DNA of 64,000 nucleotides from contig NC_083896.1 in NCBI RefSeq assembly GCF_032452875.1, positions 124,001 to 188,000 of the forward strand, read 5' to 3'. This stretch comes from Bos javanicus (lineage: Eukaryota; Chordata; Mammalia; Artiodactyla; Bovidae). Below are positions 10,763 to 23,790 of the stretch, in pieces. Position 1 is the stretch's first letter, and every line of letters begins with the position of its first letter. A program made the position numbers and the translations under genes. Under the pieces are notes generated by a model. It was not told where the DNA came from. It worked only from the letters and a program-made list of their open reading frames with translations, and searched no databases.

Positions 10763-12000
10763 AATACTCCATTTTGTGTATGTGTGTGTGTACCGCATCT
10801 TCTTTATCCATTCATCTGTTGATGGATATTCAGGTTGTTTCCATGTATTGGCTATTGTAAATATTGCCGCAATGAACATTGGGGTGCATGTATCTTTTTA
10901 AATAATGGTTTCCTCTAGATAACCGACCAGGAGTGGAATTGCTGACTCATATGGCAACTCTATATTTAGTTTTTGAAGAAACCTCCATACTGTTCTGCAC
11001 AGTGGGTGTACCTAGTTACATTCCCATGAACACTGTAGGAGGGTTCCACACCCTTTCCAGCATTTATTGTTTATAGATTTTTTATGCTGGCTATTCTGAC
11101 TGATGTGAAATGATATCCCATTGTAGTATTGCTTCACTTCTCTAATAATTAGGGATGTTGAGCATCCTTTCTGAGCATCGTTTCATGTGCTTTTTGGTCA
11201 TCTGTAAGTGTTCTTTAGAGAAATGTCTATTTCGATCTTATACTCATTTTTTGATTGGGTTGTTTGTTTTTTGATATTGAGCACTTTGAATTGTTTGAAT
11301 GTGTGAATATTAATCTGTCAGTTGCCTAATTTTCAAATATTGTCCCCCATTCTGTGGGTTTTCTTCTGTCTTGTTATGATATCTTGTGCTGTGCAAAGGC
11401 TTTTAAGTTTAATGAGGTCCAATTTGCTTACTTTTGATTTTACTTTTATTACTCTAAGGGGTGGGTCAAAAAACATACATTGCTGTGATTTGTGGCAGAG
11501 TGTTGTGCCTGTGTTCTCCTTTAAGTGTTTTATAATGTCTGTCCTTATGTTTAGGTCTTTAATCCATTTTGAGTTTATTTTTGTGTATGGTGTTAGGGAG
11601 TGTTCTGATTTCATTCTTATACATGTAGCTCTCTAGTTTTCTCAGCACTGTTTATTGAGGAGGCTGTCTTTTCTCCATTGTACAGTCTTGCCTCCTTTGT
11701 CCTCGATTAATTGATCACAGGTGTGTGGATTTCTCTCTGGACTTCCTATCCTGTCCCATTGATCTATGCAATATATTTCAGTTTTTGTGCCAGTACCAGT
11801 GTTTTGATTACTGTAGCTTGTCGTGTAGTCTGAATTCAGGGAGCCTGATCCTGTCAGCTCCTGCTCTTCTTTCTCAAGATTGTTTTGGCTCTTCAGGGTG
11901 TTTTCTATTTCCATACACACTGTAAAATTTTTTGTTCTAGTTCTATGAGAAACACCATTTGTAATTTGATACAAATTGCATCAAATCTGTAGATTGCTTT
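10763..12000 (-). mobile_element. L1 ORF2 C-terminal fragment, reverse orientation
   Basis: The top strand begins TACTCCATTTTGTGTATGTG and continues with TTCTTTATCCATTCATCTG, the reverse complement of the ORF2 C-terminal coding region; it resembles 15,750-16,980 but is more diverged. Translated on the minus strand, pieces such as LTPYTKINSKWIKDLNIR are readable, broken by frameshifts and stops. The element's own 3' UTR is missing; BovB sequence stands in its place. Confidence 0.88.
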
Positions 12001-12411
12001 GGTTAGTACAGTTACTTTGACAGCAGGAAACGGTTTATTCAGAGTGGTTCTAGGGATGTGGTGGCCATCTTGAATTAAATCAGATTAAATCAGGTTCATA
12101 AAATCAGATCTGATTTTCCCAGCCTGTGGCTCTTTGTGTCCTGAAGAAGGCGCCAAATGACTGGCCAGGGCTCTGATGCTTTGGAAAACGTGAGATGTAA
12201 TTCTAAAAGGCCAGCATCTTAAAGCATTCAGTGGTCTGTCTGCAACCCTTCCTTTTGCTTCATTTTAGTGTAATGTGGGTCAAAAGGAGAAGCAGACAGG
12301 AAAATGGTTGCCTCTCCTGGCATGTGGTAATATTGTGGAATATGAAAATGTGAGTCAAACACAGAGACAGCCCAGTCAAACAGCACCTAAACACAGAGCT
12401 TGTATGGGAAC

Positions 12412-12412
<1 letters not shown>

Positions 12413-12443
<31 letters not shown>
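12413..12443. repeat. (TG)n microsatellite
   Basis: About fifteen uninterrupted TG units; a likely length-variable marker. Confidence 0.97.
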
Positions 12444-12445
<2 letters not shown>

Positions 12446-13455
12446 ACTTGTGCTTCTGAGAAAGATTAAATGGTAAAGAATTGAAGTGATGAAACATACT
12501 CCAAAAAAAAGGTAAAGAGAAAATATTGTAGAAAAACCTATAAAAAGAATAAAAAAGTGTGTCGTGAAAGAGAGAAAGGAGAACTCAAGAGGGCATGAGA
12601 TAGATAAAGTACTGACAGTGGAGTTCCAGGAGGCAAGATCCTAGTCCTCTCTTTCTTGCAGTTCTAATAAGAGTTGAATTTCAAATGACTGTCATACAAG
12701 TAGAGGACAAGAAAAAACACACCAAGTCATCTGGAAGCAATTCAGTGGAATTCTTTATTTCAAGGACTCTTTATAATTTCTCTATATTATATTTTACATA
12801 TATCTTACATACCATAGTTTACATATTATATATATAATATATTTATATATGAATGAAAATGTCAAGAGGTACGTTTTGAATTTTCAGTGATATCAAAGGT
12901 AGTGTGACAGGAATTTTATGTGGAATTTGCATGGAAGTGAGCTAGTGTGGTCGGGAGAGAAGACTAGGTCAGGAGGGCTGAGACATGGCCTGGGACTTGA
13001 TTGATGGCATTGAACAGGATATTTGAGATGAATGAACAGAATTCGCTTCCTAGAATAGTTGTTAAGCAAGGATGTTATGAACATCCATAAACCTACAGTA
13101 AAAATGGCAGTGTGGAAAAGGGATTAAAAGAATAATCTTGTTAACAACCTTCAGTTATAAAGGATGAGAAGCCAGAAATTCCTAATTTAACAACATCATC
13201 TCCTTGGTTTTTCAGTGTTCTCGCATCAATTGTACCATATTAAAAAAAAAATTAATAAGTTGGCAAATGGTAGGAAAGCTTGACATGACATATTTATTGT
13301 ATGCTTTTCACAGATCCATATTTATATCATCCAGCTGCTTTAAAGAGTTAAAATTATGATCATAAGACACATGATGGGCATAGACAATGAGCATATTAAG
13401 AAGAGGATCAGGATGATTTGAAACCAAAGGAGGAATATTAGTGTAATTAAAATTT

Positions 13456-13510
13456 GTTGCTGCTGCTGCTAAGTCACTTCAGTTGTGTCTGACTCTGTGT
13501 GACTCCATAC
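13456..13510 (-). mobile_element. Bov-tA/Bov-A SINE fragment, reverse orientation
   Basis: The sequence TTGCTGCTGCTGCTAAGTCA followed by CTTCAGTTGTGTCTGACTC is the tail end of a reverse Bov-A type SINE; the rest is missing. Confidence 0.85.
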
Positions 13511-15245
13511 TTCTTCTTTAATAAAGAAAGCTGTATTCCTTAAGACTTACACTTAGACATATTATTATTTGAGGTTGTATTTTGCCTATCTCATTACACG
13601 GAAGAAATGTTAATCTCGTTACTTTCTTTTCCTCACCCAGCTCTTCTTACCAGCCCTCCTGCAAAGCATTAAAAAGAAAATATTTAAGCCAAATTTGTCC
13701 AGGAGGTTTCACTGAGCATGTAGAGTATCCTGCTCACAGACCCGCTGTGTGGTGTTTATTTCCTGGAACTTCCCTGCAGGTTTCTCTGAACCTTAACATC
13801 TAGAACCCATGACCTGAAATGCTAAGAGCTCTTCCCCTTCACCTATAGGCAAACTATTTGATTTCTGCTCCCCTTGTCTTCCCATAAAAGCGAGTTTGGG
13901 AGGATGATTTCCCAGGAAATTTCTAGTGGTTTTAAGATCAAAAGCTAATTTTGACGCCTTATCTTGTTTCTTCCAGCTGTTTTAAGTTCTGTTCTTGGTT
14001 TGCAGAGGCTTATAAAAACGCACTGGTTATTCTGCAGCTTCACAGGTGAGAGCAGAGGCTTCCCAAGGGCCAATCCAGTTCCATTTGAGGCTGGATCAGT
14101 CATACATGTGGTTGGCCTCTGGTTCTCATCAGCTATCTTGTTCTGTGTAGAGTGAAGATTGTGTGCAGAGTGAAGGTACCGGCAGAAGGCTTCACGGTTC
14201 CTGTGTTCCAAGAACAGAGATGCTCCAGCAGCTCACTCTTCAACCTTGTTCCCAGCAGGTATGACAGATTTGTTTGAGTTCTGAGCTGCTGTCAGAGTGG
14301 AGAGTCTGATTACATCTCCATGCTAACCAAAATGCTCAGCACTGGTGCATCGCATATTGACTGATTTCTAACTTGAAGTCCTGGGGTCTTCCTGGAGGAA
14401 AGGATAACAGGGACTTGTTCTTGTATATTGTCAGTTGTGGTGTCTTAGATCAAAAGCCTGTGAAGTTCCAAAATGTGACCCAAGTCAGGTGACCCAGCCC
14501 TCTTTCCCATGCAGTGAACAGCATCAGGGACGTCTCTCCCCAGTGGGTACTTGAACTGTGTATTCTCATCTTCATTATGGTAATGTAGCGAACTCTTCAT
14601 GCTTGGCAATGAAAAGATGGACAATTCAAACCAGATGATTATAATCTACATGGCTGTAGATGTAATAAAGACAGTCACATGATGAGACACAGTCTCTTTC
14701 TCACACACACATTCCACTCATATATGTTTGAGTTTAATTGTACACTGCATCTAATTATACTCCTCTCTTGACTTGGCCCACACCATCATGGACCATGGGG
14801 CACAGAAAGACAGGTAGGGAGGCGCCAAACTGACCCTCCACTGGTGGTTGTTTGAGAGCTGATCATAAGGCTTCAAGTTCATGGCTGCACTGTGTGCTGC
14901 CCCTATATCAGTAGCACAGAAACTTTCCTGCTATACCAGAACGTCCATCTAAAAATGGGTAACATCAGTAGGAAGATTGGGGCAGAGGGTAACACTGCCC
15001 TAGCAGGTTAATAGCCCTTGAAAACCAACCAATCTCAGGTCCCCTGGAAACTAGAGAGGCCTGTAGCTGTCACGAACAGGTCAGACCACATAGATCACAT
15101 AGGAGACTCAGTCTGGTGCTGTGGGGATCAGATCAGATGATTTAAAGTCTCTTTCTATAAAACTGTGTGTTCTTTGGGAGAAAAGATTGGGGTGGGGAAG
15201 CAAACTCATTTCCAAAAATCTACACTAAAGAAAGTTAAACAGCTT

Positions 15246-15258
15246 TCTTTAGGCTTTA
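15246..15258. repeat. Target-site duplication, left copy (13 bp)
   Basis: TCTTTAGGCTTTA, repeated exactly at 17,750-17,762, brackets the inverted L1. Confidence 0.88.
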
Positions 15259-15738
15259 TTTGTTTTTTTTTCTTTTTAAATTTTATTTTGTTTTTAAACT
15301 TTACATAATTGTATTAGTTTTGCCAAATATCAAAATGAATCCGCCACAGGCATACATGTGTTCCCCATCCTGAACCCTCCTCCCTCCTCCCTCCCCACAC
15401 CATCCCTCTGGGTCGTCCCAGTGCACCAGCCCCAAGCATCCAGTATCGCGCATTGAACCTGGACTGGCAACTCATTTCTTACATGATATTCTACATGTTT
15501 CAATGTCACTCTCCCAAATCTTCCCACCCTCTCCCTCTCCCACAGAGTCCATAAGACTGTTCTATACAACAGTGTCTCTTTTGCTATCTCGTACACCAGG
15601 TTATTGTTACCATCTTTCTAAATTCCATATATATGTGTTAGTATACTGTATTTATGTTTTTCCTTCTGGCTTACTTCACTCTGTATAGTAGGCTCCAGTT
15701 TCATCCACCTCATTAGAACTGATTCAAATATATTCTTT

Positions 15739-17310
15739 TTAATGGCTGAGTAATACTCCATTGTGTATATGTACCACAGCTTTCTTTATCCATTCATCTG
15801 CTGATGGACATCTAGGTTGCTTCCATGTCCTGGCTATTATAAACAGTGCTGTGATGAACATTGGGGTACACGTGTCTCTTTCCCTTCTGGTTTCCTCAGT
15901 GTGTATGCCCAGCAGTGGGATTGCTGGATCATAAGGCAGTTCTATTTCCAGTTTTTTAAGGAATCTCCACACTGTTCTCCATAGTGGCTGTACTAGTTTG
16001 CATTCCCACCAACAGTGTAAGAGGGTTCCCTTTTCTCCACACCCTCTCCAGCATTTATTATTTGTAGACTTTTGGATCGCAGCCATTCTGACTGGTGTGA
16101 AATGGTACCTCATAGTGGTTTTGATTTGCATTTATCTGATAATGAGTGATGTTGAACATCTTTTCATGTGTTTGTTAGCCATCTGTATGTCTTCTTTGGA
16201 GAAATGTCTATTTAGTTCTTTGGCCCATTTTTGGATTGGGTCATTTATTTTTCTGGAGTTGAGCTGTAGGAGTTGTTTGTATATTTTTGAGATTAGTTGT
16301 TTGTCAGTTGCTTCATTTGCAATTATTTTCTCCCATTCTGAAGGCTGTCTTTTCACCTTGCTAATAGTTTCCTTTGATGTGCAGAAGCTTTTAAGGTTAA
16401 TTAGGTCCCATTTGTTTATTTTTGCTTTTATTTCCAATATTCTGGGAGGTGGGTCATAGAGGATCCTGCTGTGATGTATGTCGGAGAGTGTTTTTGCCTA
16501 TGTTCTCCTCTAGGAGTTTTATAGTTTCTGGTCTTATGTTTAGATCTTTAATCCATTTTGAGTTTATTTTTGTGTATGGTGTTAGAAAGTGGTCTAGTTT
16601 CATTCTTTTACAAGTGGTTGACCAGATTTCCCAGCACCACTTGTTAAAGAGATTGTCTTTAATCCATTGTATATTCTTGCCTCCTTTGTCAAAGATAAGA
16701 TGTCCATATGTGCATGGATTTATCTCTGGGCTTTCTATTTTATTCCATTGATCTATATTTCTGTCTTTGTGCCAGTACCATACTGTCTTGATAACTGTGG
16801 CTTTGTCGTAGAGCCTGAAGTCAGGTAGGTTGATTCCTCCAGTTCCATTCTTCTTTCTCAAGATAGCTTTGGCTATTCGAGGTTTTTTGTTTTTCCATAC
16901 AAATTGTGAAATTATTTGTTCTAGCTCTGTGAAGAATACTGTTGGTAGCTTGATAGGGATTGCGTTGAATCTATAAATTGCTTTGGGTAGTATACTCATT
17001 TTCACTATATTGATTCTTCCAATCCATGAACATGGTATATTTCTCCATCTATTAGTGTCCTCTTTGATTTCTTTCACCAGTGTTTTATAGTTTTCTATAT
17101 ATAGGTCTTTAGTTTCTTTAGGTAGATATATTCCTAAGTATTTTATTCTTTCCGTTGCAATGGTGAATGGAATTGTTTCCTTAATTTATCTCTCTGTTTT
17201 CTCATTATTAGTGTATATGAATGCAAGGGATTTCTGTGTGTTGATTTTATATCCTGCAACTTTACTATAGTCATTGATTATTTCTAGTAATTTTCTGGTG
17301 GAATCTTTAG
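15739..17310 (-). pseudogene. L1 ORF2p C-terminal half, broken
   Basis: Minus-strand coding remnant of ORF2 downstream of the palm, including NDYSKVAGYKINTQKS, RWRNIPCSWIGRINIVKMS and the Cys-rich end (CWRGCGEKGTLLHCWWECK, with the C-x3-C-x7-H-x4-C type spacing of the L1 C-terminal domain). Lesions: a stop near 17,185, a frame change between 16,437 and 16,454, an in-frame stop at 16,132-16,134 and a frameshift near 15,755 just before the natural end. The sequence is otherwise well preserved, so the insertion is relatively recent, but it is dead by truncation, inversion and these lesions. Confidence 0.9.
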
Positions 17311-17313
17311 GAT

Positions 17314-17748
17314 CAAGTGGGCTTTATCCCAGGGATGCAAGGATTCTTCAATATCCACAAATCAATCAATGTAATACACCACATTAACAAATTGAAAAAT
17401 AAAAACCAAATGATTATCTCAATAGATGCAGAGAAAGCCTTTGACAAAATTCAACATCCATTTATGATAAAAACTCTCCAGAAAGCAGGAATAGAAGGAA
17501 CATACCTCAACATAATAAAAGCTATATATGACAAACCCACAGCAAACATTATCCTCAATGGTGAAAAATTGGAAGCATTTCCTCTAAAGTCAGGAACAAG
17601 ACAAGGGTGCCCACTTTCACCATTACTATTCAACATAGTTTTGGAAGTTTTGGCCACAGCAATCAGAGCAGAAAAAGAAATAAAAGGAATCCAAATTGGA
17701 AAAGAAGAAGTAAAACTCTCACTATTTGCAGATGACATGATCCTCTAA
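17314..17748 (+). pseudogene. Inverted L1 reverse transcriptase palm fragment
   Basis: Top-strand frame of about 143 codons from GFIPGMQGF to FADDMIL, holding the core blocks of L1 reverse transcriptase: ISIDAEKAFDKIQHPFM (first catalytic Asp), SGTRQGCPLSPLLFNIV, and the FADD catalytic pair at 17,725-17,736. The frame is unbroken within the fragment, but it is the inverted 5' end of the same L1 and ends at a TAA created at the insertion boundary. It is a domain fragment without N-terminal or thumb portions. Confidence 0.9.
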
Positions 17749-17749
17749 A

Positions 17750-17762
17750 TCTTTAGGCTTTA
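17750..17762. repeat. Target-site duplication, right copy (13 bp)
   Basis: TCTTTAGGCTTTA, identical to 15,246-15,258. Confidence 0.88.
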
Positions 17763-18756
17763 ATATTCTGGTTTGATTGCAAATCTCTAACAGGGGAAAA
17801 TAAAAGGCACATTTTCCCAAATAGTTTTCAACTGGGATTCTGTTTTCACTGGGAATCACATTTTCAACGTGCATCAATGCCCCACTGTGCCCCCACCCCA
17901 ACCCAATTTGGAGAATACCAGCTGGAGAGGTCAGGGAATCTCCCACTGTCCAGGGTTGCCAGCTCTGCTGAGACTCAGCTCCCAGGTCAGTGGGAGTCAG
18001 CTTCCAGAGAGTCCAAAGGGGTAGCCTTCACAATTAGACCCCCACATGCTTCCTGATATGTGAATGATTGCTAAGGTTACATCAATACGTGGATTAAAAA
18101 AAAAAAAAAGTTGAAGATCCACAGCCTGCCTGTGCACCCTTTCCAAAGGTTGCTCTACCAAGAGCTGAGCAGCAGTGAGCAGTCCCAGGTGGGCAGAGAG
18201 TCTTGCTTTCAACATAGACCTCTCCATAAAGGTGAGACCAGCCTCTCTCCCTCTGTTTACTAAGATGAGTTTCTCCAGGGCCCGCAAATCTTTTGAGTGC
18301 CAGACAAAATAGTGTTTTTTGAGAAAGTGAAAGTCTGTTGATTTAGTATTAAATCTTTTTGCAACTCAGATGATTTCTAATACTTTGCTTTCATGAAATT
18401 TGAGGGAAGACTGAGTTGAGCTCTGTCAAAAGTTAGATCATTAAAAATCATTTTGATGATCAATCACCCTATCAGAGGGAGCTCGGTAACGGACATTACT
18501 ATGGTAAAGTTCCTATCATTTTCATGAAAAATATTTTATAGTGTGTACAACAACTGTAACAACAATAATTGTAAAATGAGATTAATGTTGGTGAGGATTG
18601 CCATCTATTTTAGGAAATAGATGCATCTTAATTTAGTAAGTCTGTTGAAAAGTGTTTTTTCCAATAAAATTTTACTTTTTATATTTAATATTAATAAAAT
18701 CTTGTGTGATAAATCATATATTAATAGTATCTATAGGAATGATTCAGTTTAAAATT
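17763..18756. other. Unassigned spacer
   Basis: No gene or repeat family recognised; a poly-A run lies at 18,096-18,109. Ends at the start of the second duplicate. Confidence 0.5.
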
Positions 18757-19813
18757 ATTCTTTAATATCTAGAGCTATTTGGCTACAGGATTTAAACATT
18801 ACCTTCAAATTAAAATGTATAAAATTGAATTCATGTTATATACATATTTTTGCTGCAGATAATTATGGATAATCAATGCAAGGATTTTAGGCATAAAATG
18901 TATCACATTAACATGAAATTATGTGAAGAAAGTAGAGTGGAAATACAATTTAAGGAGTAAATGAAATAATTTTTGCCTACTAAAGATGAGCTTATAGGTG
19001 TATATTAAAATGAATTATGGTAGATATCAAATTGCTGTGGTATTAGATTGTCCTGGACTCAGTGAAGAAGTCATATTGGATTTTATTTTTAAAATTTCCT
19101 ATTTCTGATTCACCAGAGATTATATCCTTTGCAACAATTTACGTTGAAGAAGAAATGGTTTAGATGTTAACTTAAACACATGTGAAGAGACATATAATGT
19201 TTTTTGTTTTTTGTCAAATGATAGTGTTACTATGCATTTTGAAAGATGCACAAATGAATCATTTAAAAATACATACAGTTTAAAGAATTACTTTAAGGGG
19301 TAACCAAGTAGGAAATTGAAGTTTTCTATATCCAACAGCACATAAGGAGAATGAAAAAGCAGGGGTCCAGAAATGGCTCCATTTGGTCTGGTTCAGGCTC
19401 TTTCCACACTTCCTCCCACTGCCCTCCTTCTAGTGCAGGATCCAGGTCTAACAGGTCCTCAGCTCCCAACTTAATATTCCACGTTACCATTATGTGCCTT
19501 CTCCGACGTGTGGCACTCATTTCTTTCATACTTAATAACAATCATGTTGACTTGGCCCGGGGACCACCTCATGGAACTATCCCGGGAGTCACGTCTCCTG
19601 GCCCACACTCCCTGCCTCACTCTTGCCTCAAATCCCAGAAACCCTCAGACAATAGAAAGCCCACGTTTAGGCCTAGGCCCTAAACGCTTGTCCATCTGTC
19701 ATCATCTGAACGATTGCTATTAATTTGTGTTGTTGCAGTTTTCAAAGTGCCTCCCTCTTTATACTTCCCCTTGTCCTCTTTACCACAACCTGCTGTGATA
19801 GATGAAGGTAGAA

Positions 19814-19853
19814 GATGGATAGATGGATGGATGGATAGGTAGGTAGGTAGGTA
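19814..19853. repeat. Compound tetranucleotide repeat (GATG)n(AGGT)n
   Basis: Short GATG/GGAT run interrupted by one AGAT, then four AGGT units; paralogue of 2,597-2,645. Confidence 0.9.
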
Positions 19854-20974
19854 GAAAGAAGAAACTGGGGCTCAGAGGATTTAAATGGTTTGCCTGTGAT
19901 GACACAGCATGAAATGGCAGAGTTACTATTTGGAAGCAGGTCACCTGTCTTCAGACTCTTTGCCTTATGCACGACATCACTGAACCCAAGTCCAAGGTCA
20001 AAGAAAACCAATTGGAATCTTTTGAGTCTGGGGTGTCCCACTCAGAAACCTTACTGATCATATAACCCTGGAGAGTATGGTGGATGTTAGCATGTGGTCA
20101 TTGTCTGATGGCTATCGTCTGAGGCCTTCACACTTCATCCAGGTTCTCTGTCAGACATTTGGAAAGGACTTAAAGTGAGGTGAAATGAACACGTAAGTGT
20201 ACTTCCACGTACTGTTGGACAAGATTACTTAACTCATAACAAAACATGATTGTGTGGAGCTTAGAGAGCTGAGTATAAACAAAATTCACATAAAAATGGG
20301 CAAGTTTTGCTGTGAGTAGTGTTTTAGTCTGGATAGTTGTACCGGAAATAAAACTTGGTTGGATGTCAAAATACCAGTCATCTAACTTTACCTTTATTTT
20401 TAATCAAAGACACTGACTTTTAGAAACCAAGAGAAATACTAAACCTGTTTCAACTTACCTCAAAGTGCCCAAATTAATAGTTATTTCTGGCTAAGTTGAC
20501 TTCACCTATGCTTTTGTGTCATTTTTTGGAAAACTTTTGAGGATACCTTTTTTTTTTTTTAAGTGCATTCAGACATACAATTAAAAAAAAATTACTCCGA
20601 CTTTGGAGCTTTATTTTTATTCTTCAATGTGAGGTATTTCATTTGAGACAGCCCTTAAGAACCTTGTAAAGTTAGTTGGAATTTAGGGTCACAAAAATTC
20701 AGACACAACTTAGGGATTAAACAACAATTAAACAATAGAGTGATTGGTTCCTTAGGACTTAAAGGAGTCAATCTATAAGTCAGATACACAGTGAATAATT
20801 TTAGTTCACTTAGCACACACAGGACATAATTTACTAAAGAAAGGACTGTGGCATCATAAAGAGCCGAAGGTTGCTCTCCAAGACTACCTGGAATTTCAAG
20901 TGAGCACATGGCCAGGAGTTCAGCAACCTGGACTTATTCTACCTATCCTCGTGGGTTGGCTCCCACTGTTTCCT

Positions 20975-21250
20975 ACTGCTGCTGCTGCTGCTGCTAAGTC
21001 GCTTCAGTCGTGTCTGACTCTGTGCGACCCCATAGATGGCAGCCCACCAGGCTCCCCCATCCCTGCCATTCTCCAGACAAGAATACTGGAGTGGGTTGCC
21101 ATTTCCCTCGTCAATGCATGAAAGTGAAAGTGAAGTCGCTCAGTTATGTCCGACACCTAGCGACCCCAGGGACTGCAGCCTACCAGGCTCCTCCATCCAT
21201 GGGATTTTCCAGGCAAGAGTACTGGGGTGGGGAACCATTGCTTTCTCTGC
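20975..21250 (-). mobile_element. Bov-A2 SINE, reverse orientation, only in duplicate copy 2
   Basis: A 276-bp dimeric SINE: a (CTG)n-rich end, then two related halves each containing the GACTGCAGCC/CCACCAGGCTCC type block and the CAAGAATACTGGAGTGGG type block. The bases TTTCCT occur on both sides (20,969-20,974 and 21,251-21,256), while copy 1 has a single uninterrupted TTTCCT there (about 3,770). The empty paralogous site proves insertion after the duplication. Confidence 0.95.
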
Positions 21251-21759
21251 TTTCCTTCTGAGCATAGCTCAACTTGCTGAGTAGTCAGGCTCACTGTCAG
21301 TGACCAACGTGCATAGATTGTACAGCAGGGAAGGGTGAAAAAGACCAGTGTAAATGACCTCCCCTGGCATTTGGGGCTGGAAAATCTATTTCTGTGAAAC
21401 TTTGCTGTACAGGAGAAACAGCATCCAGACCCCTGGTGTTTACATATCAATAATACTTCTGCTACTATTATGGTGAATAAAAGTCACCTCTCCCAGAGTT
21501 TTGAATACCAAGGATCATTTTATTTTCATCTGCCAGTGCTGCATACAGAGAGGACACAGGGCTCCAGGGAGGTGGAAGTGTTTGCCTTAGATCATAATGC
21601 AAGTTATTAATGGTAAGTCATATTTTTTTCTGATCTCTCTCAACTCTACACACCTGCCTACTACTATCCATCTGTGAATTTGGAATCAATTTACAGATGA
21701 ATTTACTACTCATGGCCAGTGTTTGTCAAGTGCTGTAATGTCCTCTGCAAAAGATACTT

Positions 21760-21953
21760 GTTGCTAAGCTTTGTCCAACTCTCTGTGACCCCATGGACTG
21801 TAGACCACCAGGTTCCTCTGCCAATGCAAATTTCCAGGCAAGAATACTGGAATAGTGGGTTGCCATTACCTCTTCTAGGGCATCATCCCAAGCTCTCCTG
21901 CATCTCCTGCATTGGCAGGCAGATTCTTTACCACTCTGCCACCTGAGAAGGCT
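21760..21953 (-). mobile_element. Bov-tA SINE, reverse orientation
   Basis: Paralogue of 4,257-4,455, less diverged from the family pattern (TTTGTCCAACTCTCTGTGAC, then CCATGGACTGTAGACCACC). Confidence 0.87.
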
Positions 21954-23384
21954 TCAAAGATGCTAATGGTATTTAATTAGTATGGCTTGATATCTGTTTA
22001 TAGTGTAAGGCAGTAGTAAGAGGACTATAAGCTATAGAAGAAACATTTAAGTTGGAATCCATTCTGAAAATACTTGAAAAAAAAAAAAAAGTTCAGGGAT
22101 GGATAGAACACAACTGTGCCCAGACTGACAGCTTTGAAAGGAGTGGGATATTCCAGTCTGGAGTAGTCTGAAATATTCTCCATACACTCCAGTGCCAAGC
22201 ACCAAGCCTGGCTCAAAGCCAACAGCCAGCCAGGGTGTGTTCATCCAGACTGAAGCATGCGCATGTTTGCATTTCAACTGCTCTTAGTTCATCAAAAGGA
22301 GTATCTTAGAGTTTGTCATTTCTGATTCCTCCAGGGATTCCTATCAGGCTCCCCTGGATTATTGGGAGGAAAGTGGACCCTGAAAGTAGCCCAGGTGACT
22401 GGGAACTCAGAAAGCATGAGTTCTTGCCTTGAAGTTCAGAAACTTGAAGCAGCCATGCAAGATGTGGCTAGGGTGAGCTTCCAGTGCTGTCGGGCTGGTG
22501 TGTAGAAGAGGACCCCTAGCCAGCTGATCAATTCCCCTGCCCAGGAGCCTTAACATCCAGAGCAAGGTGCTGGCTCCCAGGTGCTCTGAGCTGGAGCTGT
22601 GGGCACTTCATCCATATTATTGTTTCTAACCTGCTGATGCAGGCTGCGTGTAAGTACAAGGAAAGGAGCGACTTGGGTTCACATGAAATCCACCTGAGCA
22701 CACCAGCCTGTGGCTTGTTGCCTGCCTTCCAATAAGAGATGCAGCAGCTCTGCTGCTGAGCCTCGGCAAGTCCTCTACATGTGCTTGTGATAAGAGCTTC
22801 CTCTTCCAGAACACAGATACTGTTGGCTGTTTGTTTTCCTGAGACAATCAAATTTTGTTCTTTCCCAGCAGAGCGCCTACAGAGCCCTAGGCTTCTGTTT
22901 CTCTGGATTGTGGAAACATGACTCTCCTTTTCAGCTCTCCTTGGATAACTGTTAGGGACCTCCTAGAGAGGAAAGCTACTGCTTGGTGTTCTAAGTGGAT
23001 TCAGAGGAGGAGTAGGGTGGTGTGGGCACAGATGATACATGCACCAGTTTCATTAAGTGAGACAATGCAGATTGTCCACAATATCAAACGATACACCTCT
23101 GGAAATCCTAGCTGGCCAGGGGGTGGTTCACAGCTTAAGAAATGGCTTTGTAACTTATTCAGAGTGCAGCAAGTCCTTCAGGATTCTGAGCCCAGTTTTT
23201 TCAAGCTACTCAATGATATGGGAAAGGAAGAAGAATGTTCTAATATGAAAGAAATTTAAAAGAGACCTAAGTCACGTAATAATAACCTTACATAGTGTCT
23301 CAAAGAAGCCTACAGTAAGAAAGAGTGTTTTAGGTATTTGAGGAACTTTTGGATATATGAGAACAAAGAGAAATTTGTCTGTAT

Positions 23385-23790
23385 CTGCTAGGTTATCTGA
23401 TTTTTTGGTATATAATTGTTCATCAAAGTCTTTAACAATCCTTTGTTCTTGTATCTTATCATTTCTAATGTCTTCTCCTTCATTTAGAATTTTATTTCAG
23501 TCCTTTATTTTCTTGATAAGTCTAGCTAAAGATCTGTTTATATTTTTAAAAAACAGAGCTTATTAGTTTCATTGATTTTCTGTTTTTTTTTTTTTTTTTT
23601 TTAGTTTCTATTTCATTTATTTCCATTCTGTTCTTTTCCTTATATTAATTTTGGGCTTGGTATGTTCTTATTTTTCTGATTCCTTAATTAGTTTGCTTAT
23701 CTGAGAGCATTCTTTTTTCTTAATGTACACATTTATTGTTACAAACTTTCCTCTGAGAACTTCTTTTGCTCCATCTGTTGTGGTGGTATT
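23385..23790 (-). mobile_element. Old L1 ORF2 fragment, reverse orientation
   Basis: Paralogue of 5,870-6,290 and similarly decayed; interrupted by a poly-T run at about 23,583-23,602. Confidence 0.65.

Larger units (their letters stand above)
12001..15245. other. Unassigned intergenic or intronic DNA
   Basis: Apart from a TG repeat, an AT-rich patch (12,775-12,850) and a short SINE piece listed separately, I recognise nothing. Short frames here (for example 13,945-14,211 minus) show no domain or codon pattern that would support a gene. Confidence 0.5.
15259..17749 (-). mobile_element. L1 LINE, reverse orientation, 5'-inverted (twin-primed)
   Basis: From 15,259 to about 17,311 the top strand is the reverse complement of L1: poly-A tail (as poly-T), 3' UTR, ORF2 C terminus and fingers-to-thumb region. 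From about 17,312 to 17,748 the L1 sequence switches to the top strand and encodes the reverse transcriptase palm up to FADDMIL. In intact L1 these segments are adjacent, so this is a 5' inversion of the twin-priming kind. Exact 13-bp duplications flank the whole unit, showing that the inversion arose during one insertion. Everything 5' of the palm region is missing. Confidence 0.93.

Noticed and set aside
12413..12443. TG repeat as a Z-DNA regulatory element
   Set aside because: Plausible physically, but nothing nearby suggests a promoter; treated as an ordinary microsatellite.
20976..20997. (CTG)n as an expanded trinucleotide locus
   Set aside because: It is the normal end of a Bov-A2 SINE and has only about six units.
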